IMG/VR virus record: IMGVR_UViG_3300044957_000444
Span: 1 to 26,297 of that record
DNA: 26,297 nucleotides
Source: a virus
Reading direction: 5' to 3' (one strand)
A program made the position numbers and the translations under genes. The notes below the pieces were generated by a model. That model was not told the origin of the DNA and made no database searches. It was given only the letters and a program-made list of their open reading frames with translations. Shown one piece after another: positions 6,608 through 14,986 of this stretch. Position 1 is the first letter of the stretch, and every line of letters begins with the position of its first letter.

Positions 6608-7411
6608 TCAACTCTCTGATGAGGATTTTGCGACAGAATTTTCGGTTATCCGACCCAGATAAGGATTATAGTTCATGTAATCTTTAATATCAATATTGGC
6701 ACCATTTTGTTCCCAGAATTGAAAAAGAGCATTATAATTTGCTCTGTGAAATATATCAATATGTTCTGGATGAATCGAAGATCCAAGTTCTATTCTGTAA
6801 AGTAAAAGTGGAATACTATAAGTATTACCAGAATTATAAATTAAATCATCGGCAACAGGACGTGGTTTAACACCATTATCAAGTTTATATTTTTCCCCTT
6901 TAATATGAAATCTTATAAGTTTTTCTGCATGATGACGATTGATTAAATAGCAGGCTGTAGAAAAATCATTTACAAATCTTTTATGAAGTTTAACGTGAAT
7001 ATCTCCGGTACAAATAATCGCAATTTGAATTACATCCCAATCATAAGGGACATGAGCATAAAAATCATTCCAAGTAAAATTCCAAAATCTCACCAAATCT
7101 AAATTACAATCATCTTCCATAATCACCGCATATGAACTATCAGAAGTTTCATACCAATGCTTAATAGCCTTAAGATGAGAAGTAGTGCATCCAATCTCAC
7201 TAGATGTCATCATCTCAGGATAACGTCCAGTAAGAATGTCACTCAAATCATCATCTCTACCATCATATGCAGAGATACGTGTATAATTTTGGATTTCCCA
7301 ATACTTAAACTGATCTTCCATATATTGGCGTCTTTCTGGTTGATCATCTAAATTAAGGTAGTAAATGGGATCAAAGTTTTGGAGTTTGTGTGCAGATTTA
7401 TTTTTATCCAT
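6608..7411 (-). CDS. Glycosyltransferase family 25-like protein
   Basis: 267 aa from the ATG at 7411, which overlaps the upstream GT11 stop as TAATG; a TTG 15 nt earlier is possible but less likely. GT25 hallmarks: a start strand YYLNLDDQPERRQYMEDQF, then EIGCTTSHLKAIKHW and the metal-binding acidic strand YAVIMEDDCNL, with a later PVADDLIY segment. No membrane span, so a cytosolic transferase. GT25 members (the LPS beta-galactosyltransferase LgtB family) add sugars to LPS cores or O-chains. It is the last gene of the glycan operon. The sugar donor cannot be read from sequence. Confidence 0.85.
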   Translation of the reverse strand: MDKNKSAHKLQNFDPIYYLNLDDQPERRQYMEDQFKYWEIQNYTRISAYDGRDDDLSDILTGRYPEMMTSSEIGCTTSHLKAIKHWYETSDSSYAVIMEDDCNLDLVRFWNFTWNDFYAHVPYDWDVIQIAIICTGDIHVKLHKRFVNDFSTACYLINRHHAEKLIRFHIKGEKYKLDNGVKPRPVADDLIYNSGNTYSIPLLLYRIELGSSIHPEHIDIFHRANYNALFQFWEQNGANIDIKDYMNYNPYLGRITENSVAKSSSES

Positions 7412-8265
7412 TAAATAATTTCCCAATCACAACAATAAAGATCTTTTGTATCATGAAATGAATATGCGGAACCAAACCACATTTTTGGTGCTATTACCTT
7501 TTTATTTGGATTTTTTTGCAACCAAGCACCCCACCAACTCATAGAACTATTGGCAATAATAGCATGAGAACAAAGAGACATTAAACATAGATCTACATAC
7601 GGAACTAATGCTCCATCATCATATTTGTCCTCTGGTTCAGAAAACATGAATCGATCTGGTTTAAAAAACTCTTGTTCTTTACACCATTCAATAGAATCCG
7701 AGAATACAAGAACTGGTATATTATCTGAAAAATATGCCAATGCCTTTTCGTAATATTCCAATGGTTGAACTGGATGTTGATCTTGAAGATTCACATAAGC
7801 CCATTTAAATCCACGTTTATCTGTCAGATTAGGATCTCCCCTACGAACATGTAAAAAAGCAACTTCTTGATCTCTAAATTGCTTCATGAATTCTTGACAT
7901 GGTTCTAACCATTCTTTTTTGAAAGTGTAGTCTTCACGAACTTCATCCTTTACATGTTTAAAATATTTTTCTGTTTGAAAAAACCCAACCACATTTGCAC
8001 TATCAGGACAATCATTGAATAATTCTTCATCAAAATGAAAATGAGATTCTTGTGCAGGAATCATGTTATAAGAAAACTTGACATGATCTACATTTTTCAT
8101 TTCAAATGCATCAAACAATCCATAATTATCAATCTGGAATTCTGGATGGTGTGGTGGAATAGAGTATTCAAACCCCCTATTTCTAGCAATTCCTTTTACT
8201 GCGGCATGTTGGAACATTTGATTTCCCAAACGACCCATAGTACCAATATTATCAAATCCAATCAT
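7411..8265 (-). CDS. GT11 alpha-1,2-fucosyltransferase-like protein (downstream copy)
   Basis: 284 aa with the GT11 motifs in order: GTMGRLGNQMFQHAAVKG at the N-terminus, the GDP-sugar-binding HVRRGD at 139-144, VFSDSIEWCK near 187-196, and the C-terminal signature DLCLMSLCSHAIIANSSMSW with SWWGAWL. Family length is about 280-300. GT11 enzymes use GDP-L-fucose to make Fuc-alpha-1,2-Gal (H antigen) in bacteria and animals. The ATG overlaps the end of the epimerase gene by 14 nt with AGGA upstream, so the two are coupled. A second GT11 lies at 10629-11555. The sugar may be L-galactose here (see findings). Confidence 0.92.
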   Translation of the reverse strand: MIGFDNIGTMGRLGNQMFQHAAVKGIARNRGFEYSIPPHHPEFQIDNYGLFDAFEMKNVDHVKFSYNMIPAQESHFHFDEELFNDCPDSANVVGFFQTEKYFKHVKDEVREDYTFKKEWLEPCQEFMKQFRDQEVAFLHVRRGDPNLTDKRGFKWAYVNLQDQHPVQPLEYYEKALAYFSDNIPVLVFSDSIEWCKEQEFFKPDRFMFSEPEDKYDDGALVPYVDLCLMSLCSHAIIANSSMSWWGAWLQKNPNKKVIAPKMWFGSAYSFHDTKDLYCCDWEII

Positions 8266-9100
8266 TTTTCATTTCCTCAAACACTTTAGCAATCCCATTA
8301 TCTATTGTAGTCTTTGGTACCCACCACCCAGTAATATAAGTATTTGCTTCATTCCTTTTATCCATTTGAACACTATCTTTTTCTAAACCTGGTTTAATAT
8401 TTACCTCTCTACCAATTAGTCTAAACTGATCCCGAATGATTTCAGCAATCTCTTTAATAGAAGTTGATCTAAATGATGTAATGTGAAGAGGATCTTCTGG
8501 TTTAAAATCAGTATAATTTTCCATTATGGTTTCTAATGCTTCACAACAATCTTCAGCATACAGAAATTGTCTTTCCTCTGTACCATCCGTCATCATCTCA
8601 AAATCACCTTTTTCAAATCCTTTTCGAATAAAATCAGTGATTACGTGTGCCTTTTCGTGATCATTTTCAATACCATAGACATTCCAGAATTTAACAGTCA
8701 ATCCATTCAGTGCAGTGGTGTAAAGTTCACCAACTCTCTTCATCACACCATAAGGAGAGTAACTCATATTACTCATCTGAGAAGATGCGAATACAAATCT
8801 CTTATTATATTTTTCAAGAAGATCGAATGCATTTGCAATGATGCGAGTATTATTATTGATAAAATCAAAAGTATGTTGATACTTTTTGAGATACCTAGAA
8901 CCACCTACATCAAATGCTAAAAAGAAAACAAAATCAGAATCCATAATCACACGATGAAGTTCTGGATTAGGAATAACGGTTAGATCTTGATGTTCTCCAT
9001 TGACAACATCAAACTCATGAATCTTATGTCCCTTGTTACCCAAATATTTTGTCAAATAGGCACCGATCTGACCACCAGAACCCAATATCGCAATTTTCAT
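8252..9100 (-). CDS. NAD-dependent sugar epimerase/dehydratase (extended SDR)
   Basis: 282 aa. Rossmann signature GSGGQIGAYL at 7-16, acidic strand ending FDV, and the SDR catalytic pair in SPYGVMKR (Tyr117, Lys121) with an upstream Ser in FASSQMS; WNVYG follows as usual. C-terminal half has the RQFLYAEDCCEAL motif of nucleotide-sugar SDRs. It acts on a nucleotide sugar in the cytosol; the exact reaction (4-epimerase, reductase or dehydratase) is not decidable. A weak AGGA precedes the ATG, and a 70-nt AT-rich gap upstream may hold a promoter. Confidence 0.85.
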   Translation of the reverse strand: MKIAILGSGGQIGAYLTKYLGNKGHKIHEFDVVNGEHQDLTVIPNPELHRVIMDSDFVFFLAFDVGGSRYLKKYQHTFDFINNNTRIIANAFDLLEKYNKRFVFASSQMSNMSYSPYGVMKRVGELYTTALNGLTVKFWNVYGIENDHEKAHVITDFIRKGFEKGDFEMMTDGTEERQFLYAEDCCEALETIMENYTDFKPEDPLHITSFRSTSIKEIAEIIRDQFRLIGREVNIKPGLEKDSVQMDKRNEANTYITGWWVPKTTIDNGIAKVFEEMKNDWI

Positions 9101-9141
9101 TTTTAAATTTCCTAAATTAGATTAATCTTATTAATTAAAAA

Positions 9142-9169
9142 AATATAATATATTTTCTTCCAATCGCAA
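9142..9169 (-). promoter_or_regulatory. Possible internal sigma70-like promoter in the glycan operon
   Basis: TTGCGA (9169-9164), 16 nt, TATATT (9147-9142), upstream of the SDR gene in one of the few real gaps of the operon. The AT-rich background makes chance matches likely. Confidence 0.3.
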
Positions 9170-9901
9170 TTAAACGAGTTTAGAAGGATAATAAGTGCTT
9201 GGACAATTGTTCAAATCTGGAACTCCTTGAAGACTACTTAAATTATATTTAACGTTATCAAAAAACGTATCAGATTGTGAAATATCCATTCCCATTTCTG
9301 TGATTTTAGTTGATGTTACTCCACTATTATGTCCATCTTGTTTAAAAATAGGCATATCCAAAGAATAAACATTATAGTATTTTTGTATTTCAGCATATCC
9401 ATTATCCATGTGATCCATAAGTTGATAGCCACAATACTTAGATATGCGAGAGCAAACTTTGCGATATTCTTCAGAAAAATAGATTACAGCATGTCCAGAC
9501 AACATATTATATACTTGGACTATTTTATCATTAATTTTTTTATAATGCAAAAATGGACCAGAAAAATTTAAATATCTTGCCCACTGAGATACTCCAATGA
9601 ATAGAGCATCAGCATCATCAGGAACTTCAATTTCAAATTCATAATTACCAGTAAATAAACAGTCATCTTCCATTAACAAAAATGGAGTTTGAATTGAAGT
9701 ATCAGACAAAACTTTATGTTGAGATCTGGCACACCCAACTTTGCCGTCATCACACTTAACTCCAGAAACTCTTGTCACAAAAGAAAAGTTAAGTCTATTG
9801 AGAGTATACTCAATGGATCTCCTTCTATCTTCTTTTTCATCAAGATTAATATAGTAAGTATTTAAATTTCTTAGGTTAATTTTCATATCAAATGTTACCA
9901 T
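9170..9901 (-). CDS. Glycosyltransferase family 25-like protein (second)
   Basis: 243 aa. The start strand NTYYINLDEKEDRRRSIEYTL, the motif GCARSQHKVL and the acidic strand FLLMEDDCLF match GT25. It is distantly related to the GT25 at 6608-7411, with much divergence. The first ATG (9901) overlaps the GT6 gene by 14 nt; another ATG at 9886 sits one base after the GT6 stop and would give MKINLRNLNTYYINLDEK, an equally good start. No membrane segment. Likely adds one sugar in the same glycan. Donor and linkage unknown. Confidence 0.8.
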   Translation of the reverse strand: MVTFDMKINLRNLNTYYINLDEKEDRRRSIEYTLNRLNFSFVTRVSGVKCDDGKVGCARSQHKVLSDTSIQTPFLLMEDDCLFTGNYEFEIEVPDDADALFIGVSQWARYLNFSGPFLHYKKINDKIVQVYNMLSGHAVIYFSEEYRKVCSRISKYCGYQLMDHMDNGYAEIQKYYNVYSLDMPIFKQDGHNSGVTSTKITEMGMDISQSDTFFDNVKYNLSSLQGVPDLNNCPSTYYPSKLV

Positions 9902-10619
9902 ATTGATCTAATTCTCTTTTTTCTTGATTAAATGAGGTGTCAAAAGCATCCTTATTAACTGCAATCAGTTTTGGTTTCCAGGGGTAATTTGAATAATTAA
10001 CCAGTTCTTCAGGAAACATATAACTTGGAGAAAGATCTTTTGGAGGATTCTCATTGAAATATTTGTTCAAATGACTTTCGTCATGCCACACTGCAACAAT
10101 TCCATTCTCCTCATCTTTAGAAACTCTTTCAGAAATAGTCCTTGCCATTTCCAGAAACTTCTCAGATCTACCACCAGCAAATGCTGCAGCATAATACTTA
10201 TTTCTATTATTATCAGGAACATAAGCAGTAGACTGCTTTCTTACTTCATAAGGATAGACAGACTTATCCTCGAGCACTTTGTATGGATGAATTACACCAA
10301 CCAAATCTTCAAGAACTTCATCTCCAACCTTATCCACAAAATAAACATCAGCATCAAACAGGTAAGTATAATCAAACTGTTTAAGATACTCTCTCTCAGA
10401 ATAAATGTAGTTGTACTTTTTCAATGCTGGTTCAGGCCAGATCTTATGTTCAATTTTACTAACTTTAATATTATCAGAAGTCTCTTCTAAATCATTATCA
10501 GTAAAAAGAAGACAACTAATATCATGATCTACCAAAAAATTATTTTCAATAGATTTAAGAAGTTTTTCAACAAATTGAATATACCTTCCAGTTGCAATTG
10601 TAATTACACAAATTTTCAT
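9888..10619 (-). CDS. GT6 family (ABO-type) alpha-1,3-glycosyltransferase
   Basis: 243 aa. Strong family-6 pattern: LLFTDNDLEE, WPEPALKKY, the nucleotide-metal motif YLFDADVYF with DxD at 89-91, GDEVLEDLVGVIHP, TAYVP, KYYAAAFAGGR, and the catalytic block AVWHDESHLNKYF (Glu181, equivalent to the mammalian catalytic Glu) ending with LSPSYMFPE. GT6 includes the human blood-group A and B transferases and alpha-1,3-galactosyltransferases, which retain configuration and move GalNAc or Gal onto galactose. Bacterial members often have NxN; this phage one keeps DxD, as animals do. It lacks the Golgi anchor and stem, so it is a soluble minimal catalytic domain. It directly follows a GT11 gene (gap ~9 nt). 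Confidence 0.92.
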   Translation of the reverse strand: MKICVITIATGRYIQFVEKLLKSIENNFLVDHDISCLLFTDNDLEETSDNIKVSKIEHKIWPEPALKKYNYIYSEREYLKQFDYTYLFDADVYFVDKVGDEVLEDLVGVIHPYKVLEDKSVYPYEVRKQSTAYVPDNNRNKYYAAAFAGGRSEKFLEMARTISERVSKDEENGIVAVWHDESHLNKYFNENPPKDLSPSYMFPEELVNYSNYPWKPKLIAVNKDAFDTSFNQEKRELDQYGNI

Positions 10620-10628
10620 TTTAATAAC

Positions 10629-11555
10629 TCAATTATATGTCATTTGAATCCAACCATTTGGAATGAGATCTTTCGTATCATTACTCTTCATAAGATCTGG
10701 ACCAAACCATGGTTTTGGAACTATTATATCATTCGTTCTATTCTTTTGCAACCAAGAACCCCACCAACTCAGAGAACTTGTTGCTGTAATGCCGCCATTA
10801 CACAAACTCATTAAACAGAGATCAGTATAAGGAATAGTTGATGATCTAAATTCAGGATTACCATCTAACCATAACCAACACTTACCAGAAAATTTTTCAT
10901 TATTTTCAGATAAATAAAACCTTTCATCTTTAAAAAATTCTTGATCTTTACACCAATCAATTTCATCACTACAGACAATTACAGAAACATTATCGTTGAA
11001 TTTTTTTAAAGCAGGTGCATAATAATCATCAAAAGTTTTATTCTTACAAAGATGTTCAAATCCATGGGCATCACCTCTACGAATATGCAAGAAAATAACC
11101 TCACTAAACTGAGATACAAAATCTTTACAAGGTTCTAAAATTTCATCAATGAATTCAAAATCTTCACGAATTTCTTGTTCAATATGTTTGAAGTATTTTT
11201 CAGATTGAAAAAATCCATCAATATTTGTATTGTCTTCTACTTCATTAAAAAGTTTTTCATCAAATTCAAATGATTTTTCAATTTTATTTTTGATTTGCGG
11301 GTTTGAAGATGCAAGTGATTCAAAACTATATCTTTGTTGATCTCCAACATTTTTATTTAAAATTCCAATATTACTTTCCTTTAAATGAGGCATTTTAAAA
11401 GGAAATTGAATACAATAATCAGTTAATGATAAAATATCTTTATCAGGAATACACCAATCAAATCCACGATTTGCAGCAATACCACGAAGAGCAGCATATT
11501 GAAACATTTGATTTCCCAATCTTCCATTGCTTCCTAATCTGTCGTATGAAATCAT
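10629..11555 (-). CDS. GT11 alpha-1,2-fucosyltransferase-like protein (upstream copy)
   Basis: 308 aa. Same architecture as the other GT11: LGSNGRLGNQMFQYAALRG, HIRRGD at 157-162, VIVCSDEIDWCKDQEFF, and DLCLMSLCNGGITATSSLSW with SWWGSWL. An extra stretch (~residues 60-95) is missing from the shorter copy. Start is set by an ATGA overlap with the preceding gene (11552-11555). Its C-terminus ends 9 nt before the GT6 gene, placing an H-antigen-type enzyme immediately ahead of an ABO-type enzyme. The two GT11 copies are clearly homologous but diverged, suggesting different acceptors. Confidence 0.92.
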   Translation of the reverse strand: MISYDRLGSNGRLGNQMFQYAALRGIAANRGFDWCIPDKDILSLTDYCIQFPFKMPHLKESNIGILNKNVGDQQRYSFESLASSNPQIKNKIEKSFEFDEKLFNEVEDNTNIDGFFQSEKYFKHIEQEIREDFEFIDEILEPCKDFVSQFSEVIFLHIRRGDAHGFEHLCKNKTFDDYYAPALKKFNDNVSVIVCSDEIDWCKDQEFFKDERFYLSENNEKFSGKCWLWLDGNPEFRSSTIPYTDLCLMSLCNGGITATSSLSWWGSWLQKNRTNDIIVPKPWFGPDLMKSNDTKDLIPNGWIQMTYN

Positions 11556-12430
11556 AGTTTTAATTCTGATGGATCAAATTTATAATCAGAGTCTAAAAAT
11601 ACTCTGTTAGGATATGTAGGTTGATAAAAATTATCTCTCACAAGTGTCTGATTAAAATTCAATAGGTGTGAGATCCAACTATAAGAACTTTTAGACATAA
11701 TTAAAAGATTCGCATTTGACATATGATAAATGTCATCTATTGGATGTTCATTTAATTTTAAAACAATCTCAAAGTTTTTATTTGATAATTCTAACAAATC
11801 TATAAAATCGTTTTTATTTCCTTGAGAATGAATATAAACGCACACATTTTTATTATATAATCTTTCCTTTAAAATATCAAAAATATTTTGAATATGACTA
11901 GAATCCTTATAAACAAAATATGTCTCCATTTCTGGATAAGTTGGGACATCGCAAGAATTAAGTGCTCTTAAATGAAGACTAATATTGAAAGCATTTTTAT
12001 CAAAATAAATTTGATTAGAATAGATAAGATTTTTTTTTATTTCTTTCAAATAATCATTTTGATACATTTCATCAATCAATGGAAATCCATTTTTGATTAT
12101 AAAATTCTTATCAACTTCCACACAAATATTTTCTTTACAGTCTTCATTCTCGCCAATAAAGTCTAATAGATCTTGATATTTACCACTAAAGTCATATTCA
12201 ACATCAAACTTTTGTGACTTATTTAAATTGAAAAATTTAGTAAAATCTTCACTCCATCTTTCTTTGGGAACACTATTATACTGATAATGTGATATGTTTA
12301 TAAATGGATCAGCAAAAAAATCTACTTCAAGTTTTTTACAAATTCCATAAAGAACTAGATTCCATTGAGCAACAGAGCCTATTCCTTCCTTTCCAAATCC
12401 ATTAACATTAGTTTTTAAAAAAATAGACAT
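11552..12430 (-). CDS. Fucosyltransferase-like GT-B protein, divergent
   Basis: 292 aa. No clean family match, but it has ISLHLRALN (HxR, like the GDP-binding motif HxRRGD) at about 150-158 and, near 240-265, DDIYHMSNANLLIMSKSSYS followed by WISHLLN, which parallels the GT11 C-terminal signature (LCLMSLC...NSSMSWWGAWL). I infer a remote fucosyltransferase-type GT-B enzyme using a GDP sugar. The two key Arg/Asp residues of GT11 (RRGD) are not conserved, so the donor or linkage may differ. Very AT-rich. ATG start, no clear Shine-Dalgarno; its end overlaps the next GT11 by 4 nt. Confidence 0.65.
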   Translation of the reverse strand: MSIFLKTNVNGFGKEGIGSVAQWNLVLYGICKKLEVDFFADPFINISHYQYNSVPKERWSEDFTKFFNLNKSQKFDVEYDFSGKYQDLLDFIGENEDCKENICVEVDKNFIIKNGFPLIDEMYQNDYLKEIKKNLIYSNQIYFDKNAFNISLHLRALNSCDVPTYPEMETYFVYKDSSHIQNIFDILKERLYNKNVCVYIHSQGNKNDFIDLLELSNKNFEIVLKLNEHPIDDIYHMSNANLLIMSKSSYSWISHLLNFNQTLVRDNFYQPTYPNRVFLDSDYKFDPSELKL

Positions 12431-12432
12431 AA

Positions 12433-12561
12433 TTAAAAATTCAAATATTTACGAATTTCGTGCAAGTTAGCATCACACTGAATATAATCTTTAGGAATAC
12501 TTCGCAAAGTTTTTAAAAATTCTTCAGAAATAAGTTCTGGTTTAACATATTTATCCATCAT
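12433..12561 (-). CDS. Small hypothetical protein in the glycan operon (42 aa)
   Basis: ATG at 12561 overlaps the stop of the sugar dehydrogenase as ATGA, and TAA lies at 12433-12435. Sequence starts MMDKYVKPELISEEFLKTL and continues RSIPKDYIQCDANLHEIRKY. Soluble and charged. It fills the only gap between two glycan genes and is translationally coupled to the upstream one. It may be a genuine small protein or the remnant of a larger enzyme; no family recognised. Confidence 0.5.
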   Translation of the reverse strand: MMDKYVKPELISEEFLKTLRSIPKDYIQCDANLHEIRKYLNF

Positions 12562-13775
12562 TTTACTATTCCCCAATAATCAACAACTTTTTTATCAACA
12601 TAATTTAAATCACCGAATAATTTATCGGGATGCATAATCACCACCACATCCGAGTTATCAATACATTCCTGAGGATTTGAGAACTCATTAATGTTCATAT
12701 CAAGATTAGAATATGTTTCAAAAATAGAATCATAACCATTTACTTCAATTTCAAGATCTAAAAGATCTCTTATTAATCTTGCAGATGGAGATCCAATCAC
12801 AACAGGAGAGTTTGGTTTAAATGAAATTCCAAGAACTCCAACTTTTTGATAAGATTTAAGCTTACTCAAAATACTCCCATAAACCATTTCATTTACTTCT
12901 TCTGCAAAAATCAAGTTTTTTGCAGTTTTTTTTCTATCCTTTGCAAATTTTATAAATGCAGAAGTATCTCTTGGAAAACAAGTTCCACCATAAGGAGTTC
13001 CATACCCAAAAAAGTAAGGAGAAATTCTTTTATCTAATCCAATTGTTTGAGTAATATTATGAATATTTACATTATTCATTCCTTCGCAAAGTTGTCCTAA
13101 AAAATTTGCAAAAGTAATCTTATTTACGATATAAGCATTTAATGCAACCTTAGCAACTTCTGCTTCCTCTAAAGTTAAAATTTTTCTTGGTGGATCATTA
13201 TCATGAAATTTATACCAAATTGATTGAGTCATTATGGTGTCTTCAATATTGTTTGCACCAACTAAAAAGAATTCTGGATTTTTAAAATCTTTTATCACAC
13301 TACCAAGTTTGACAAAATCGGGAACATAAGAAAACCCAAACCCCTCACCATGAATTCTTTTAGAAATCTTTTCAACGTGTTTAATTAAGTTTTTAATGGT
13401 TCCTGGAAGAACCGTTGAAGAAAGAACAATAAGATGATAATCTTTAGTACTTTTTCTCAAGTTCATCGCAAGATCTGTGAGTGCAGATTCAACAAACTCA
13501 GATGAATAACCATTGTCACCAAGTTGAGTATTAACTAAAATAATAGTCGCATCAGTTTCATCAACCGCTCTTTGATAAGAATCAGTAAATCCAATAAAAT
13601 TTACATGAGGAAAAATATCAGATAATCCTGGTTCATAAAAAGGAACTTCTTTATTATTAAGTTTATCTAAAATAAACTCATTTTTATCAACACCAAGAAC
13701 TTTATTTCCGGATTTTGCAAGACAACATGCAAGAGGTAATCCTAACTTTCCCAATCCAACAAAACTAATTTTCAT
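12558..13775 (-). CDS. UDP-glucose/GDP-mannose 6-dehydrogenase family protein
   Basis: 405 aa, normal family length. N-terminal Rossmann motif VGLGKLGLPLA (GxGxxG at 7-12), middle helix EAEVAKVALNAYIVNKITFAN with the family's Lys209 and Asn213, and the catalytic-Cys loop GYGTPYGGTCFPRD (Cys266). The family oxidises the C6 of a nucleotide sugar (UDP-glucose to UDP-glucuronate, or GDP-mannose) with two NAD+. The usual active-site Glu in the (S/N)PEFLREG motif is Asp here (VPDFVKLGS), and the following Arg is Leu; a substrate other than UDP-glucose is possible. Coupled both ways: ATGA overlap with the adenylating enzyme upstream and with the 42-aa ORF downstream. Confidence 0.9.
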   Translation of the reverse strand: MKISFVGLGKLGLPLACCLAKSGNKVLGVDKNEFILDKLNNKEVPFYEPGLSDIFPHVNFIGFTDSYQRAVDETDATIILVNTQLGDNGYSSEFVESALTDLAMNLRKSTKDYHLIVLSSTVLPGTIKNLIKHVEKISKRIHGEGFGFSYVPDFVKLGSVIKDFKNPEFFLVGANNIEDTIMTQSIWYKFHDNDPPRKILTLEEAEVAKVALNAYIVNKITFANFLGQLCEGMNNVNIHNITQTIGLDKRISPYFFGYGTPYGGTCFPRDTSAFIKFAKDRKKTAKNLIFAEEVNEMVYGSILSKLKSYQKVGVLGISFKPNSPVVIGSPSARLIRDLLDLEIEVNGYDSIFETYSNLDMNINEFSNPQECIDNSDVVVIMHPDKLFGDLNYVDKKVVDYWGIVK

Positions 13776-14986
13776 TTCGATATAATCCTCACTAATTTAT
13801 TTTTCCAGTAAATATCATATTGCTCATCTTTTGCAATAACAAATTCAGTGTCCAATCCAACATTTTCTTTTACCCAATCTGCATAAGGTTTCAGTGCATC
13901 AAAATTTTCTTCATTTCTAAATCTAACATGAAGAATTAAAGTTTTTCTTGGAATATTTACCTCACATCTCCATTTTTCAATTATAGATCCTACAGTATGT
14001 GAAATTGGAGCAACAATCCACCAACCAATTGCTTTTTTTACCTCTGGCCCATTATAATAATCAACTCCACGACCAATTATATCATAAAGAACATAATATT
14101 GTCTACCATTGTTTTCAACTTTCTTCATCTTTCCCCTATCACCACACCTATAACGAAAGATAGGAGTTTGATGGTTATTGAAGTCTGTAACTACAATATA
14201 TCCCTCTTCATAGTCTTTTACCGGATTTCCATCATCATCAAGAATTTCAACAATTCCTTGTTCCATTATTACACGAAGATTTCCATATCCATCAGTTGAG
14301 GCAACAGTTGGGAGTTCAGCAAGACCATATTGTTCGTGGAATTCTTTGACGAAAGGAATCAATCTTTCCTTGTGTCCATATGAACTTTCACTACACCAAT
14401 GAATTTTAATATCTTTAAGAACGTCAGCATGTCCCGCATCAATAATCATTTCACACAATTGACGAATAGATCCTCCTGATCCATGAATAAGAAATGGTTT
14501 ATGTTTAACTACCCAATCAACATGCTTTTGAGAAAGTGTTTTATAATTCATTGCTTTCACATTTCTCAGACTATCATAAAATGGATAATTTGGTTCTCCA
14601 GAAATTAATCTAAAAACCCATTCATTTTTTCTACCCATTCGCATCCAACTACGAGTAAAAATAGCATCCTTTCTATACCAGGAAGAAGAAGGAACCCAAA
14701 TTACTCTTGGTTGTCCTGTAGATCCAGATGTTTCGTGCTGTCTCATTTCCTCATTAGGAAAATTAGGACTATCTGGGAGATCTGATTTAGTCATTACTGG
14801 AAGACTATAAAAATCATTCCAAGTTTGAATATCAATTCCAAACTTTGATGATGTTTCTTTAAGTCGTTCAAATTGAAAATTCTTTAATTCACCAATAGTT
14901 TTATTTTCCATCTCAATAAAGAAATTGAGGTATGAAATTTGATTAAAGGTAAACCTATCAAAAATTTTATACAGTAATTTTTTCAT
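13772..14986 (-). CDS. PaaK/CapK-like adenylate-forming enzyme
   Basis: 404 aa from the ATG at 14986, which overlaps the aminotransferase stop as ATGA; a GTG at 15007 is the alternative. ANL-superfamily motifs: phosphate loop HETSGSTGQPRV near 85-95, HWCSESSYG, ASTDGYGNL, and FRYRCGDRG around 277-286, then GRGVDYYNG. Relatives are phenylacetate-CoA ligase (PaaK) and CapK of capsule loci, which activate a carboxylate as an acyl-AMP. In a sugar locus between an aminotransferase and a uronate-forming dehydrogenase it might activate an acid for N-acylation of an amino sugar or amidation of a uronic acid. The substrate is not evident. Confidence 0.85.
   Translation of the reverse strand: MKKLLYKIFDRFTFNQISYLNFFIEMENKTIGELKNFQFERLKETSSKFGIDIQTWNDFYSLPVMTKSDLPDSPNFPNEEMRQHETSGSTGQPRVIWVPSSSWYRKDAIFTRSWMRMGRKNEWVFRLISGEPNYPFYDSLRNVKAMNYKTLSQKHVDWVVKHKPFLIHGSGGSIRQLCEMIIDAGHADVLKDIKIHWCSESSYGHKERLIPFVKEFHEQYGLAELPTVASTDGYGNLRVIMEQGIVEILDDDGNPVKDYEEGYIVVTDFNNHQTPIFRYRCGDRGKMKKVENNGRQYYVLYDIIGRGVDYYNGPEVKKAIGWWIVAPISHTVGSIIEKWRCEVNIPRKTLILHVRFRNEENFDALKPYADWVKENVGLDTEFVIAKDEQYDIYWKNKLVRIISK

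Noticed and set aside
7412-7426. TTG start for the GT25 gene at 6608-7411
   Set aside because: The ATG at 7411, overlapping the previous stop as TAATG, fits the coupled starts of the operon better.
13019-13075. Possible CRISPR-like or other short-repeat array in the AT-rich glycan operon
   Set aside because: No regularly spaced repeats were found on reading; only AT-rich codon bias.
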